From Pseudanabaena biceps (GTDB lineage: Bacteria > Cyanobacteriota > Cyanobacteriia > Pseudanabaenales > Pseudanabaenaceae): a DNA stretch of 64,000 nucleotides. Both the position numbers and the translations under genes were made by a program. The stretch spans positions 1,776,501-1,840,500 of the forward strand of contig JAATWA010000001.1 of the NCBI GenBank assembly GCA_013361095.1, given 5' to 3'. A model generated the notes under the pieces. That model searched no databases. It was given only the letters and a program-made list of their open reading frames with translations, and was not told the origin of the DNA. Shown in pieces: positions 8,542-17,591 of the stretch. Within the stretch, counting starts at the first letter, position 1. Each line of letters begins with the position of its first letter.

Positions 8542-9669
8542 ATGTCCGATTCCGCCACCGTTAACGTTGAACTCCGCAACGACTCTCAGCCTAATCGTAG
8601 CTACGATATTGAGATCGCTAGTCATAGCCTCAAAGACTTGGGTGCAAAATTAGTAGAAATTGGCTTAGGCAAGAAAAGCAAAAAAATTCTCATTGTTTCA
8701 AATCCTGTCATCGATAATCACTATGGAGCCACGGTTGAGAAGTCCCTCAGTGAGTCAGGTTTTGATGTAGCAAAATTAATTTTGCCCGCAGGAGAACGCT
8801 TCAAAACCGCGACTTCTTTGCAAAAAATTTATGATGCAGCCCTTGATCATCGCCTAGAACGCTCATCAGCGATCGTTGCCCTCGGCGGCGGCGTAATTGG
8901 TGATATGTCAGGCTATGCTGCCGCCACTTGGCTACGCGGCATTGAACTAGTGCAAGTCCCAACGACACTCTTGGCAATGGTAGACTCAGCGATCGGCGGC
9001 AAGACGGGGATCAACCACCCACAGGGCAAAAATCTGATTGGCGCATTTTATCAACCGCGTTTAGTATGGGTTGATCCTGAAGTACTTAAAACCCTGCCTG
9101 CTCGTGAGTTGCGGTCGGCAATGGCTGAGGTAATTAAGTATGGCGTAATCTGGGATCGCGAGTTATTTGATCTGTTATCACAATGCGATCGCCTTGATCA
9201 ACTGCGCTACATCAAACCTGAACTATTGCAAACAATCTTGTATCGTTGTGCCAAAGCTAAGGCTGATGTAGTTTCTAAGGATGAAAAAGAAGGCAATCTC
9301 CGCGCTATTCTTAACTATGGTCACACCGTGGGTCATGCGATCGAGTCGGTTACAAACTATCGACTTTATAATCATGGTGAAGCTGTTGGCTTAGGTATGA
9401 TTATTGCAGGAGCGATCGCTGTTGATCTTGGACTTTGGTCAAATGATGAGCAAGCTCAGCAGGTTAGTCTGATTGCTAAAGCCAAGCTGCCACAGACTTT
9501 ACCTGCGGATATTGATCAAGACGCGATTATCGCTTGTCTGTCTACAGACAAAAAAGTCGAAGCTGGCAAAGTCCGTTTTATACTACCAACCGCGATCGGT
9601 CATGTGAGCTTTAACGATGTCGTAACTTCGGAATTAGTTAAACAAAGTTTACGAAAAATACTCTCCTAA
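8542..9669 (+). CDS. aroB: 3-dehydroquinate synthase
   Basis: Second step of the shikimate pathway: converts DAHP to 3-dehydroquinate using NAD+ and a divalent metal. The 375-residue product shows the NAD-binding and active-site signature [19 protein letters not shown] followed by [21 protein letters not shown], then metal-ligand regions [23 protein letters not shown] and [10 protein letters not shown]. Length is typical. It is a stand-alone gene; a strong promoter for infC starts immediately downstream. Confidence 0.97.
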   Translation: MSDSATVNVELRNDSQPNRSYDIEIASHSLKDLGAKLVEIGLGKKSKKILIVSNPVIDNHYGATVEKSLSESGFDVAKLILPAGERFKTATSLQKIYDAALDHRLERSSAIVALGGGVIGDMSGYAAATWLRGIELVQVPTTLLAMVDSAIGGKTGINHPQGKNLIGAFYQPRLVWVDPEVLKTLPARELRSAMAEVIKYGVIWDRELFDLLSQCDRLDQLRYIKPELLQTILYRCAKAKADVVSKDEKEGNLRAILNYGHTVGHAIESVTNYRLYNHGEAVGLGMIIAGAIAVDLGLWSNDEQAQQVSLIAKAKLPQTLPADIDQDAIIACLSTDKKVEAGKVRFILPTAIGHVSFNDVVTSELVKQSLRKILS

Positions 9670-9672
9670 GAC

Positions 9673-9701
9673 TTGACACATTAGGTGGTAATTCGTACTA
9701 T
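9673..9701 (+). promoter_or_regulatory. Putative sigma-70 promoter for infC
   Basis: A perfect TTGACA (9673-9678) is followed after 17 bp by TACTAT (9696-9701); an overlapping TATACT at 9699-9704 is an alternative -10. Transcription would begin near 9708, giving a leader of about 250 nt for infC. Inference from sequence only. Confidence 0.55.
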
Positions 9702-9757
9702 ACTTAAACGTTTATGTCAAGCAAAATCTTGTTTAGTGGTAATATATCAATAATTCA

Positions 9758-9863
9758 CTGGGTAGCTAGGCATAATTAAAGGTAAAAACTTGAAAGCGAT
9801 CGCGCCATGCATCATGTATCAAAGCGTTTGAATCAAGTTTTTAATCACGCCCAGCCACTTATG
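9758..9863. repeat. Class 2 MITE-like element, copy 3, in the infC leader
   Basis: The left end is GTAGCTAGGCATAATTAAA and the complemented right end GTGGCTGGGCGTGATTAAA, both continuing into AAAACTTGAA. It lies between the putative infC promoter and the start codon, so it is probably transcribed. Confidence 0.75.
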
Positions 9864-9960
9864 TGTAACTGCAAATTTGAACCACTAGACAGATGCCTAA
9901 ATTTGTAAACCATTAGTAATTTCAACCAACATACCAAAGAGTCCAAATAACAGAGATTTC

Positions 9961-10485
9961 ATGACTAAAAAGCCAATTAAAGATCTTCCTCAAATCAACG
10001 AACGTATCAGATACCCAAAAATTCGAGTCATTGATATGGAGGGGGAGCAACTCGGCATCCTTACCCCCAAAGAAGCCTTAAAAATGGCTGAAGAAAAAGA
10101 GTTAGATCTAGTTTTAGTCAGTGACAAAGCTGATCCACCCGTTTGTCGGATCATGGACTACGGTAAGTTCAAGTTTGAGCAAGAGAAAAAAGCAAGAGAA
10201 GCTCGGAAAAAACAACATACTTCTGATGTCAAGGAAGTAAAGATGCGCTACAAGATTGAAGAGCATGATTACAAGGTCAGAATTAATCATGCTGAGCGCT
10301 TCTTGAAGGAGGGCGATAAGGTCAAAGCAACGGTAATGTTTCGAGGTCGCGAGATTCAACACGTTGATCTTGCAGAGGTCTTGCTTAATCGCATGGCAAG
10401 TGATCTTGAATCCGTTGCTGAGATCCAGCAATATCCCAAACGCGAAGGTCGCAACATCACAATGTTAATGGCTCCTAAAAAGTAA
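9961..10485 (+). CDS. infC: Translation initiation factor IF-3
   Basis: IF-3 binds the 30S subunit and checks start-codon selection. The 174-residue product has both domains: the N-terminal part ([41 protein letters not shown]), a basic helical linker ([17 protein letters not shown]) and the C-terminal part ([30 protein letters not shown]). The start codon is ATG, not the AUU used for autoregulation in enterobacteria. No rpmI or rplT follows; the gene is monocistronic, with its own upstream promoter and a hairpin terminator 4 bp after the stop. Confidence 0.97.
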   Translation: MTKKPIKDLPQINERIRYPKIRVIDMEGEQLGILTPKEALKMAEEKELDLVLVSDKADPPVCRIMDYGKFKFEQEKKAREARKKQHTSDVKEVKMRYKIEEHDYKVRINHAERFLKEGDKVKATVMFRGREIQHVDLAEVLLNRMASDLESVAEIQQYPKREGRNITMLMAPKK

Positions 10486-10488
10486 ACA

Positions 10489-10515
10489 AAAAAACGGCGC
10501 AAAGCGCCGTTTTTT
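10489..10515. terminator. infC terminator
   Basis: The stem AAAAAACGGCGC-AAA-GCGCCGTTTTTT gives a strong GC core, with the T run on the plus strand, directly after the infC stop. The A run makes it usable from the other strand too. Confidence 0.9.
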
Positions 10516-10545
10516 ATTGTTATAGCTAAATCTAGCTTTGCTATA

Positions 10546-10570
10546 GAAAGCCTAGCAAAGCTAGGCTTTC
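10546..10570. repeat. Small perfect hairpin between convergent genes
   Basis: GAAAGCCTAG-CAAAG-CTAGGCTTTC, a perfect 10-bp stem. It lies between the convergent infC and the lipoprotein gene. Confidence 0.75.
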
Positions 10571-10606
10571 AACAATCTGATTGGGTTTTAATAGCTATAT
10601 ATTGCT

Positions 10607-11464
10607 TTAGAAAATCACTAAGGAAGTAGGCGTTGGTGTTGGCTGAGTAGGAGCAGAGATTGGTTGCGGTTGGTTAGCAGTATCAGTTGTAGATCCAACT
10701 ACAGGCGCTCCCACAGGACGTAGCACTTCAACTCCATTTTGTTGCAAAACCACAATTGGCGGCTCAGCATTGGTATCAATTCTCTTGACTAGCACTTTAC
10801 CGTTAGAGATAAGCTGTCCAGCTTTAACATAACGCGAAGATGGTTCATCCGCAGCTTTGAGAATTGCATAAATAGTCCCCGAAATCTCAATCGTCCCTGT
10901 AATAGCTGTACCTTCTGCCGCTCTTGTATCAGGTGGTACTGGTGGTAGTCGTGTCGCAATACTAGTTCGTGGAGCAGTTTTTACCACGATCGCAGGTCTT
11001 AGGTTGGGCGCAACCTTAGGCTTTTCTAATAGGGTTTCTAGTTTAGGAACAGGATTAATTACCGCGCTAGTAAATGGGTCGCGCGATTGCTTAGAATCAA
11101 GACCAATCTTCTGTTCTAATTCTTGTACTCTAGCTTGCTTATCTGTGGTGGCAATCAACTCTTGAGTCTTTTGACCAGTCACAAAGGGAGTAGCAAAGGT
11201 TGCAGCAGCAGGAGTTTCGGGAGTTTTTGGTACTACCACAGCAGCAGTAGTGCCATCAGCGATTATTGGTAACGGCTTACCTTCTGCCGCTAGTTGCCGT
11301 ATGGCTTCACAATCTGTCCCAGGGGCAAACTTAGCAGTTTTTATAATGCCAGCACGAGCTTCTCGCGCTGATGTAGTAGTGCATTCGACGGGTGCACCCT
11401 CTCCACAAGCACTAAGAATTGAAGCAACGCTAAGAATCACACCAGCTAGGTAATAGATACGCAT
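10607..11464 (-). CDS. Cyanobacterial lipoprotein of unknown function
   Basis: A 285-residue protein with a lipoprotein signal peptide: MRIYYLAGVILSVASI followed by lipobox LSAC, with Cys20 as the likely lipidated residue. The middle is low-complexity and rich in Ala, Pro and Thr. A short folded part near the C-terminus (ISGTIYAILKAADEPSSRYV, KAGQLISNGKVLVKRI, VVLQQNGVEVLRPVG) resembles the beta domain of PilP-type pilus assembly lipoproteins, but the resemblance is weak. The ATG has AGAGGAAC upstream. The C-terminal tail is Pro/Thr-rich. It is divergent from the DUF2301 gene. Confidence 0.7.
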   Translation of the reverse strand: MRIYYLAGVILSVASILSACGEGAPVECTTTSAREARAGIIKTAKFAPGTDCEAIRQLAAEGKPLPIIADGTTAAVVVPKTPETPAAATFATPFVTGQKTQELIATTDKQARVQELEQKIGLDSKQSRDPFTSAVINPVPKLETLLEKPKVAPNLRPAIVVKTAPRTSIATRLPPVPPDTRAAEGTAITGTIEISGTIYAILKAADEPSSRYVKAGQLISNGKVLVKRIDTNAEPPIVVLQQNGVEVLRPVGAPVVGSTTDTANQPQPISAPTQPTPTPTSLVIF

Positions 11465-11745
11465 AAAAAGTTCCTCTGCTGCCTACTAGGTTTTCGGTAC
11501 AGCGTCATCCGAATTTTTTCGATTTTGACTGCAAGATAGTAAAGCATTATGGTAATTTTGGCAATCACTAAAAGTATTGATGTATCTTTAAATCTTCAAA
11601 TGTATGGTTGCAGCCATAAAAAGTCAGAAAAAATCACAACCTGAAAGATGAAGCTTTTTTGGGTGTATCCAGCTTTAGGGTTTCATTTCTTAACTTTTGT
11701 AGCGACAGCTATACTCTTAGTAATTGATATTAATCGGGGAAATTT

Positions 11746-12396
11746 ATGGAAATTGCATCTGAAGTTTATCAAGGTCAGTTTGGTGAGTTTACGATTACCA
11801 AAAGCGATCGCCTTAGTGTAGTTGTTTATCGCAGTGCCTTAGCGATCGCTACGTTATGTTTTAGTGCGGGGGCTGCTTTGGTAATATTTCAGTCAGCTAA
11901 TTCTGCGATCTTTAACTGGTTAACTTGGTTGTATGTTGGATTCTCCATCGCTTTAGGTGTGGCTCTATGGACAATTCATATTTATCTAGAGTTATTGCAT
12001 CGGATTTTGCAAATCTTCTGGGCGATTGGCGCGATCGCGGCGATTATTGTTGCTTTTTATTTTCCTGAGCCTTTAGCGATCGCTGTTTACGATCATCCGA
12101 TCGCACTTGTTGGCATTGGATTTAGTTTCGCGGCACTTACAGGGATTTTCTTTAAAGAGACTTTTTGTTTTAACCGCTTTGAGACTAAGTTTTTAGTACC
12201 TTTGTTACCTGTGCTAATTCTTGGTCATTTGGTAAATATTTTGACTGTAGCGATCGAAACAGTTTTTTTAGGAGCTTGGGCAGTGTTGTTTATGATATTT
12301 GCGATTCGTAAGGCATTTCAAGAAATTCCATCTGATATTGGTGACAAATCAGTGTTTGAGTATCTCAAAGCTCAAAAAGAACTGAAGGCTAATTAA
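11746..12396 (+). CDS. DUF2301 integral membrane protein
   Basis: A 216-residue membrane protein with about six to seven helices, found in cyanobacteria and plastids under DUF2301. The N-terminus YQGQFGEFTITKSDRLSVVVYR and the segment ALTGIFFKETFCFNRFETK are characteristic of this family as I remember it. The function is unknown. The stop codon is one base before the ATG of the downstream methyltransferase, so the two are very likely translationally coupled. Confidence 0.8.
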   Translation: MEIASEVYQGQFGEFTITKSDRLSVVVYRSALAIATLCFSAGAALVIFQSANSAIFNWLTWLYVGFSIALGVALWTIHIYLELLHRILQIFWAIGAIAAIIVAFYFPEPLAIAVYDHPIALVGIGFSFAALTGIFFKETFCFNRFETKFLVPLLPVLILGHLVNILTVAIETVFLGAWAVLFMIFAIRKAFQEIPSDIGDKSVFEYLKAQKELKAN

Positions 12397-12397
12397 A

Positions 12398-13093
12398 ATG
12401 AATAAAGCTTTTACTTCTCAAAATGATGAATGGACAGAGGCGATCGCGACTGTCCAACAACGCTACGATCGCGAATATCGTAATGAAGCTTTTGATTTAC
12501 CCTCCGAGGTGGAGTCAATGCCGCTCTTTCGTGAGTGGGTAAGTCATACATTAAGTAGCAAAATCGCCTCTCCTTTTTGGGAGTTAGCTCAGTTTAAAAA
12601 GAATCAAAGATGTTTGGATATTGGTTGTGGAGTCAGCTTTTTGATTTATCCATGGCGAGATTGGGAAGTGTATTTTTATGGTCAAGAGATTAGCTTTGTC
12701 GCAAAAGAAGCTCTTAATTCAAGAGGTTCGCAGCTTAACTCTAAGTTGTTTAAGGGCGTGCAACTTGGAGCAGCTCATAAATTGAATTATGAGAATGGAT
12801 TTTTTGACCGTGTGATTGCGACTGGGTTTAGCTGCTACTTTCCCATAGAGTATTGGAAGCTAGTATTGCAAGAAAGTAAGCGTGTCCTAAAACCTGACGG
12901 TATTTTAATTTTTGATGCGATTTCTCCTGATTTAGAGTTTGCTGAGAACTGGGCAATTTTAGAAACTTATTTAGGTGCAGAAGTGTTTCTCACCCCACTG
13001 GACGAGATAACTGAGCTTGTCAAGTCCTTGGGCGGCAAGATCACCTCAACAAAACAAGGTGTATTGTTTTGTGCATATCGTGTGCAGTGGTAA
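12398..13093 (+). CDS. Class I SAM-dependent methyltransferase
   Basis: A 231-residue methyltransferase of the Methyltransf_11 type. The SAM-binding motif I is CLDIGCGVSFLIYPW; acidic motif II lies near YFYGQEIS; motif III/IV is FDRVIATGFSCYF; and the post-motif region is SKRVLKPDGILIFDAISPD. The substrate cannot be told from sequence. It starts 1 bp after the DUF2301 stop, and a GAAGG sequence inside that gene can serve as its ribosome binding site. Confidence 0.85.
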   Translation: MNKAFTSQNDEWTEAIATVQQRYDREYRNEAFDLPSEVESMPLFREWVSHTLSSKIASPFWELAQFKKNQRCLDIGCGVSFLIYPWRDWEVYFYGQEISFVAKEALNSRGSQLNSKLFKGVQLGAAHKLNYENGFFDRVIATGFSCYFPIEYWKLVLQESKRVLKPDGILIFDAISPDLEFAENWAILETYLGAEVFLTPLDEITELVKSLGGKITSTKQGVLFCAYRVQW

Positions 13094-13104
13094 TTTGTAG
13101 TGCG

Positions 13105-13205
13105 AGTTCGCCGTAGTAAGTAGAACCATAAGAAATTTTTTGAAAGTGCTATGAAACAGCACTTTCAAAAAATTTCTTATGGTTCAGCTAATCGAAAATT
13201 GCTGT
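13105..13205. repeat. Class 3 palindromic element, copy 2
   Basis: The core 13123-13185 is a perfect inverted repeat with GAACCATAAGAAATTTTTTG arms and a GTGCT/AGCAC centre. The outer arms are decayed compared with the other copies. It follows the methyltransferase stop. Confidence 0.75.
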
Positions 13206-13244
13206 AAAAAATTGATAGTGTTAAAGAAGTAACGTTCTTTAGCC

Positions 13245-13279
13245 TAATGATGCGCCGTGCTTGGCTCGGCGCATCATTA
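13245..13279. repeat. Hairpin upstream of the isoaspartyl peptidase gene
   Basis: TAATGATGCGCCG pairs perfectly with CGGCGCATCATTA across a 9-base loop. It ends 35 bp before the next ATG. Confidence 0.8.
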
Positions 13280-13314
13280 CATCTTGAGGACTATCAAAAA
13301 ATTAACAAAACAAA

Positions 13315-14187
13315 ATGCAACCGAAAATCATTATTCATGGCGGCGCGGGAAGCACCGTAGAGAGCAAAGGCGGTTATGAACCCGTCCGCAAATCATTATT
13401 TGCTGTTCTTGAAACTGTCTATCCGATGTTACTTAATGGCACCAAGGCGATCGATGCTGTAGTTAAAGCTTGTCAAATGCTTGAAGATGACCCTCGTTTT
13501 AATGCAGGAACAGGCTCAGTATTGCAATCCGACGGACAGGTGCGGATGAGTGCCTCAATTATGGATGGCGATCGCCAAAGTTTTAGCGGCGTAATTAATA
13601 CGGTGCGAGTCAAAAATCCCATTAATATGGCGCAGCACTTACAATCTAGCCTCGATCGCGTATTGTCCGATCTTGGCTCAGCAGAGCTAGCCCGCGAATT
13701 AGGGATTCCTATTTACAATCCACTCACCGATGAACGCCTCGCCGAGTGGGTAGAAGAGCGCAAAACCAACTTTACTCGCAAAATGGCAGATGTGGCGATG
13801 GGTACGATCGGAGCAGTGGTACTCGATCAGTATGGCAATATTTGTGCGGGTACATCTACGGGTGGACGAGGTTTTGAGCGCATTGGCAGAGTCAGCGATT
13901 CGGCGACTCCTGCGGGTAACTATGCTACTAAGGACGCGGGAGTTAGTTGCACAGGTGTGGGCGAAGACATTCTCGATGAAGGCTTTGCGACGAGAGTTGT
14001 GGTGCGTGTTATCGATGGTCTAAGTCTCCAGCAAGCAGTCGAAAAATCGATTAATGAAGCAAAAAGTCGCGATCGCGACTTTGGGGCAATTTGTCTTGAT
14101 GCTACTGGGGCGATCGCTTGGGGTAAAACCTGTCCTGTATTGTTTGCTGCATATCATGATGGCGAAAAAATGCAGGACACGCTTTAA
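13315..14187 (+). CDS. Isoaspartyl peptidase / plant-type L-asparaginase
   Basis: An Ntn-hydrolase precursor that removes beta-aspartyl residues and can hydrolyse asparagine. Family signatures are IIHGGAGST at the N-terminus, RFNAGTGSVLQSDGQ, and the autocleavage site VAMG|TIGAVVLD, which makes Thr164 the N-terminal nucleophile of the beta subunit. Downstream STGGRGFERIGRVSDSATPA and TGVGEDI form the substrate site. At 290 residues it is slightly shorter than the usual 310-320. It is a single gene with hairpins on both sides. Confidence 0.92.
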   Translation: MQPKIIIHGGAGSTVESKGGYEPVRKSLFAVLETVYPMLLNGTKAIDAVVKACQMLEDDPRFNAGTGSVLQSDGQVRMSASIMDGDRQSFSGVINTVRVKNPINMAQHLQSSLDRVLSDLGSAELARELGIPIYNPLTDERLAEWVEERKTNFTRKMADVAMGTIGAVVLDQYGNICAGTSTGGRGFERIGRVSDSATPAGNYATKDAGVSCTGVGEDILDEGFATRVVVRVIDGLSLQQAVEKSINEAKSRDRDFGAICLDATGAIAWGKTCPVLFAAYHDGEKMQDTL

Positions 14188-14207
14188 ATTATTGCAAGTT
14201 ATAGATT

Positions 14208-14256
14208 AAGAAACATTTTGAAAGGCTGGCGAAGTCAGCCTTTCAAAATGTTTCTT
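14208..14256. repeat. Class 1 hairpin
   Basis: A 23-bp stem, AAGAAACATTTTGAAAGGCT and complement around GGC-GAA-GTC. It lies 21 bp after the isoaspartyl peptidase stop. Confidence 0.85.
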
Positions 14257-14389
14257 GGATTTTAAGAAAGCGCACAGTGCTGTAACACCTTTAGAAGTTC
14301 TCATTATAAAAATTACTGAATTAGCTTATGTTTATCGCGATCACGATAAACATAAGCTAAGCTCTTCAGGAGGCATAAACTAAAAGTAT

Positions 14390-15406
14390 ATGAAAGACGT
14401 AATCGTGATTGGCGCAGGAATATCAGGCTTAACCTGCGCCCAACAGCTAAAGCAAGCAGGACTAGATGTAAGTATTGTTGAGAAATCCGCAGGTGTGGGC
14501 GGACGTATGGCAACTAGACGTTTACAAGGTACTTGGGTCGATCACGGCGCACAACTAATCTCAGTTAAGAGCGATGACTTTGGTCGATTTATTCGCAAAT
14601 TAGAAGACAAAAAAATTGTCAAAGAATGGACTAGAAATGTCTATCAACTATCATCGTCTGGACTCCGTCCTCCTGAAGCCGATAACCGTCATCCTCGCTA
14701 TTGCTGCCCTCTGGGTATGACTGCGATCGCCAAGCACATGGCGAGTGAATTGAATATCATTAATAACAATCGCATCGTTGGAGTTAGCCACGACAATCGC
14801 AAATGGCAACTAATCAGCGATCGCCAAGAAATCCTCGAAACTTCCGCGATCGTTTCTACTATTCCTGCGCCACAGTTTTTACCACTCTTTGAAGAAGTTC
14901 TTTCCACTGCACCTAACTTTTTGCAAGCAGTACAATCCGTCAAGTTTGCACCCAGTGTGACGATCATGGCAGGTTATAGCAATAGCTATGATATTCCTGA
15001 AGAATGGCAAGCTATTCAATGTGTAGATGATCCCATTCTTAGTTGGATTAGCCATGACAGCAGCAAGCATAGCGATCGCTCAGCGCAACCAGTGTTTGTA
15101 TTTCAAAGTACAGCCGAATTTGCCAGACAATCGATGGAAGAAGCTGATCTAGAAGTTGCGGGGAAACCACTTCTCAATCAAGCTGGCAGACTTCTCGCTC
15201 CTTGGCTAGCTAGTCCCGAATGGTGGCAAGTCCACCGTTGGCGCTATGCCCTCTCCGAAGAATCCTTGGGGGTATCATGTCTGTCCACCGCAGTTCCTCT
15301 TGCTTTAGTCTGCGCTGGTGACTGGTGCGCTGGCAAAAATATTGAAGCTGCTTATAATTCAGGGCTAGCTGCTGCCGACTCTGTGATCGATTTACTTAAG
15401 AATTAA
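14390..15406 (+). CDS. Renalase-like FAD-dependent NAD(P) oxidoreductase
   Basis: A 338-residue flavoprotein with an N-terminal dinucleotide-binding fold: VIVIGAGISGLTCAQQLKQA, then EKSAGVGGRMATRR and WVDHGAQ. The middle part (CCPLGMTAIAKHMASEL, FAPSVTIMAGY) and the C-terminal FAD-contact region LALVCAGDWCAGKNIEAAYN fit renalase-like amine-oxidase relatives common in cyanobacteria. The physiological substrate is not known. Start ATG at 14390. Confidence 0.85.
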   Translation: MKDVIVIGAGISGLTCAQQLKQAGLDVSIVEKSAGVGGRMATRRLQGTWVDHGAQLISVKSDDFGRFIRKLEDKKIVKEWTRNVYQLSSSGLRPPEADNRHPRYCCPLGMTAIAKHMASELNIINNNRIVGVSHDNRKWQLISDRQEILETSAIVSTIPAPQFLPLFEEVLSTAPNFLQAVQSVKFAPSVTIMAGYSNSYDIPEEWQAIQCVDDPILSWISHDSSKHSDRSAQPVFVFQSTAEFARQSMEEADLEVAGKPLLNQAGRLLAPWLASPEWWQVHRWRYALSEESLGVSCLSTAVPLALVCAGDWCAGKNIEAAYNSGLAAADSVIDLLKN

Positions 15407-15415
15407 TTCCAAACG

Positions 15416-15461
15416 CAACCGCATAAAATTGCGCTCCGCAGGCAGCAACTTTATGCGGTTG
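15416..15461. repeat. Imperfect hairpin after the oxidoreductase gene
   Basis: CAACCGCATAAA pairs with TTTATGCGGTTG; the interior with GCGCTCCGCAGG is imperfect. It starts 10 bp after the stop codon. Confidence 0.7.
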
Positions 15462-15547
15462 AGAATTGCTGATGCTCAAATGGTTAGCTATGCAAGTTAG
15501 ATCGCTTTTTGCGATAATGCAGGGGACAACGCATTAGTTTTAAGATT

Positions 15548-15856
15548 ATGGCTATATTTGCTGCCGTGCAAACTCCCGAAAAAGTCAAAGATACTGTGAG
15601 AGAGATAGTACGCAAGCCTTATCCAAAATATAAGGTGATTGTGTTGAACGATGATTTCAATACCTTTGAACATGTATCCAGTTGCTTGATGAAGTATATT
15701 CCCCAGATGACCGAGCAGACAGCTTGGGAATTGACCAATCAAGTCCATTTTGAAGGATTAGCGATCGTTTGGGTTGGCAACTTAGAACAAGCAGAGCTTT
15801 ATCACGCTCAGTTAAAGCAAGCAGGATTGACAATGGCTCCTCTTGAAACTGAATAA
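15548..15856 (+). CDS. clpS: ATP-dependent Clp protease adaptor ClpS
   Basis: ClpS delivers N-degron substrates to the Clp chaperone-protease. The 102-residue product has the adaptor core YKVIVLNDDFNTFEHV with the ND(D) element that contacts the N-terminal residue of substrates, and later TEQTAWELTNQVHFEGLAIV and ELYHAQLKQAGLTMAPLE. The usual helical residues around the binding pocket are present. No clpA/clpC lies nearby. Confidence 0.93.
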   Translation: MAIFAAVQTPEKVKDTVREIVRKPYPKYKVIVLNDDFNTFEHVSSCLMKYIPQMTEQTAWELTNQVHFEGLAIVWVGNLEQAELYHAQLKQAGLTMAPLETE

Positions 15857-15863
15857 AACCCAA

Positions 15864-15900
15864 AATATGAGTGGCGGCGCATCGCGCCGCCACTCATATT
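15864..15900. repeat. Class 1 hairpin between convergent clpS and GST genes
   Basis: A 17-bp stem with AATATGAGTGGCGGCGC arms and a short loop. The outer AAAACCC on the left has no exact partner on the right, where the GST stop codon begins. Confidence 0.85.
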
Positions 15901-15910
15901 CTAGTTTTTG

Positions 15911-16603
15911 CTATGAATTTTTTGCCGTTTGACCAAATAAAATCTTTTTACTTTCTTCTGTAATTGTTGGTTGTCCTGCAAATGCTTCAGCTTGTTGATA
16001 GGCGCGAATAACCGCAGGACGATCGCGAATCTTGTCTAACCATACCTTTAGATTTGGGAATTCTTCGATATTTTGTTGTTGGCGTTCATAAAGCAGAACC
16101 CAAGGATAGCAAGCCATATCCGCGATCGAATAATCTCCAGCAATATATTCTTTTCCTTCCAATTGGCGGTTTAGCACTCCATAGAGTCGATTGGTTTCTT
16201 TGACATAGCGATCAATTGCATAGGGAATCTTTTCAGGAGCATATTGAGCAAAGTGATGATTTTGTCCAGCCATTGGTCCCAAACCTCCCATTTGCCAGAA
16301 TAGCCATTCCATTACAACCGTGCGATCGCGCAAATTAGTTGATAAGAACTTGCCAGTTTTCTCCGCCAAATATTGCAAAATTGCACCAGATTCAAATACT
16401 GATATCGGTTGCCCTGCGTCTAAAGGAGCGCGATCGATAATTGCGGGCATCCGATTATTAGGAGCAATCTTGAGGAAGTCAGGCTCGAACTGAGCGCCCA
16501 CACGAATATCAATAGGATAAATTTGATATTCTAGTTCCGCTTCTTCTAAAAAGATCGAGATTTTGTGACCATTAGGAGTCGGCCAGTAGTAAAGTTCAAT
16601 CAT
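15911..16603 (-). CDS. Glutathione S-transferase, YfcG/YghU-like
   Basis: A 230-residue glutathione transferase. The thioredoxin-like domain begins MIELYYWPTPNGHKISIFLE and contains NNRMPAIID (cis-Pro region) and the glutathione contact FESGAILQYLAEK. The helical domain has the NxxH-like WQMGGLGPMAGQNHHFAQYA signature seen in disulfide-bond reductases YfcG/YghU, and AGDYSIADMACYPWV. The actual substrate is unknown. The gene is convergent with clpS. Confidence 0.9.
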   Translation of the reverse strand: MIELYYWPTPNGHKISIFLEEAELEYQIYPIDIRVGAQFEPDFLKIAPNNRMPAIIDRAPLDAGQPISVFESGAILQYLAEKTGKFLSTNLRDRTVVMEWLFWQMGGLGPMAGQNHHFAQYAPEKIPYAIDRYVKETNRLYGVLNRQLEGKEYIAGDYSIADMACYPWVLLYERQQQNIEEFPNLKVWLDKIRDRPAVIRAYQQAEAFAGQPTITEESKKILFGQTAKNS

Positions 16604-16635
16604 TTATTTAGGAATTTGGTTTAACAGAATAATTA

Positions 16636-16750
16636 GTTACAGCGCTTTACAGCAATTTCCGATCAAACGAACCAAGAATTTTTTAAAAGTGTTGCAAAGC
16701 AACACTTTTAAAAAATTCTTGGTTCGGGTTTGAGCGCGAAGCGCTGTAAC
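16636..16750. repeat. Class 3 palindromic element, copy 3
   Basis: The ends are GTTACAGCGCT and AGCGCTGTAAC. The inner perfect stem 16668-16726 has CGAACCAAGAATTTTTTAAA arms and a GTGTTGCAAAGCAACAC centre. It lies between the divergent GST and UmuD-like genes. Confidence 0.85.
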
Positions 16751-16876
16751 TATGCCTATTCACTTTATTTTAATGCGCTTAATCAGTTTTGACCCAAGCA
16801 GTAATTAGCGTACAATATTCATATACTTCGTGAAAATCACTGTAATCTATATATAAAGACATTTAGGAACAAAATT

Positions 16877-17482
16877 ATGCCTCGTGGTGGGAAACGTGAG
16901 GGAGCAGGTCGCCCAGTTGGTACTGGCAAATATGGCGAGACAACTAAAGCAGTTCGTTTACCAGTTAGTATTGCTGATGAAATTTTAAATGCATTAGCGA
17001 ACGACAATACATTTAAAATTGTCCAAAATATAGAGCCAACCGTTAGCGAACCAACAACTGCGATCGCGTCAATTTTTAGAACTAAGAGCCAGACAAAATG
17101 CCTTGTGCCACTATATCTAAACCCAGTTGCCGCAGGTTTACCTGTCACTACTGAGGACTATGTAGAAGGCAATATCGATCTCAATCGTCACCTTGTCAAA
17201 CATCCAGAAGCAACTTTTTTAGTGCGGGTGGTGGGTGAGTCAATGCGGGATGTGGGGATTCACCCTAATGATTTGCTGGTGGTCGATCGCTCGGTTGAGG
17301 CGATCAGTGGCAAGGTTGTAATTGCGGTTGTTAATGGAGAATTAACTGTAAAGCGCTTGCGAAAACATCGAGATAAGTTATGGTTAATGCCTGAAAATCC
17401 AGATTTTCAGCCTATTGAAATCGATGAAAATGCTGATTTCCATATTTGGGGAGTAGTCACCAACGTAATTCACGCATTGTAA
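16877..17482 (+). CDS. UmuD-like S24 family autoprotease
   Basis: A 201-residue protein of the LexA/UmuD S24 peptidase group. A basic, AT-hook-like N-terminus (PRGGKREGAGRPVGTGKYG) replaces the LexA helix-turn-helix. The predicted self-cleavage site is Ala86-Gly87 in PVAAGLPV; the catalytic dyad is Ser122 in GESMRDVGI and Lys159 in GELTVKRL. The protease is therefore complete. It most resembles the autoproteolytic subunit of error-prone polymerase V as found in cyanobacteria, but no umuC follows. AGGAAC precedes the ATG. The next gene on the same strand, 265 bp on, has Rad52-like features, hinting at a DNA-repair role. Confidence 0.8.
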   Translation: MPRGGKREGAGRPVGTGKYGETTKAVRLPVSIADEILNALANDNTFKIVQNIEPTVSEPTTAIASIFRTKSQTKCLVPLYLNPVAAGLPVTTEDYVEGNIDLNRHLVKHPEATFLVRVVGESMRDVGIHPNDLLVVDRSVEAISGKVVIAVVNGELTVKRLRKHRDKLWLMPENPDFQPIEIDENADFHIWGVVTNVIHAL

Positions 17483-17490
17483 TTAGCAGA

Positions 17491-17591
17491 GCAAAAAGAG
17501 GACATGCAAAGCATTCTGTCTTTTTGCTTCGCTGATCAAAAACAAAAAGATGACGGCGCTTTGCGCCGTCATCTTTTTGTTTTTGATCAGC
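17491..17591. repeat. Two adjacent hairpins after the UmuD-like gene
   Basis: The first (17491-17527) has imperfect GCAAAAAGA arms around ATGCAAAGCAT. The second (17531-17591) is a 29-bp perfect stem, GCTGATCAAAAACAAAAAGA and complement, with core ACGGCGC-TTT-GCGCCGT. Confidence 0.85.

Noticed and set aside
16877..17482. LexA repressor
   Set aside because: The S24 protease half fits, but the N-terminus has a short basic AT-hook-like segment, not the LexA winged helix, and the length is closer to UmuD-like proteins.
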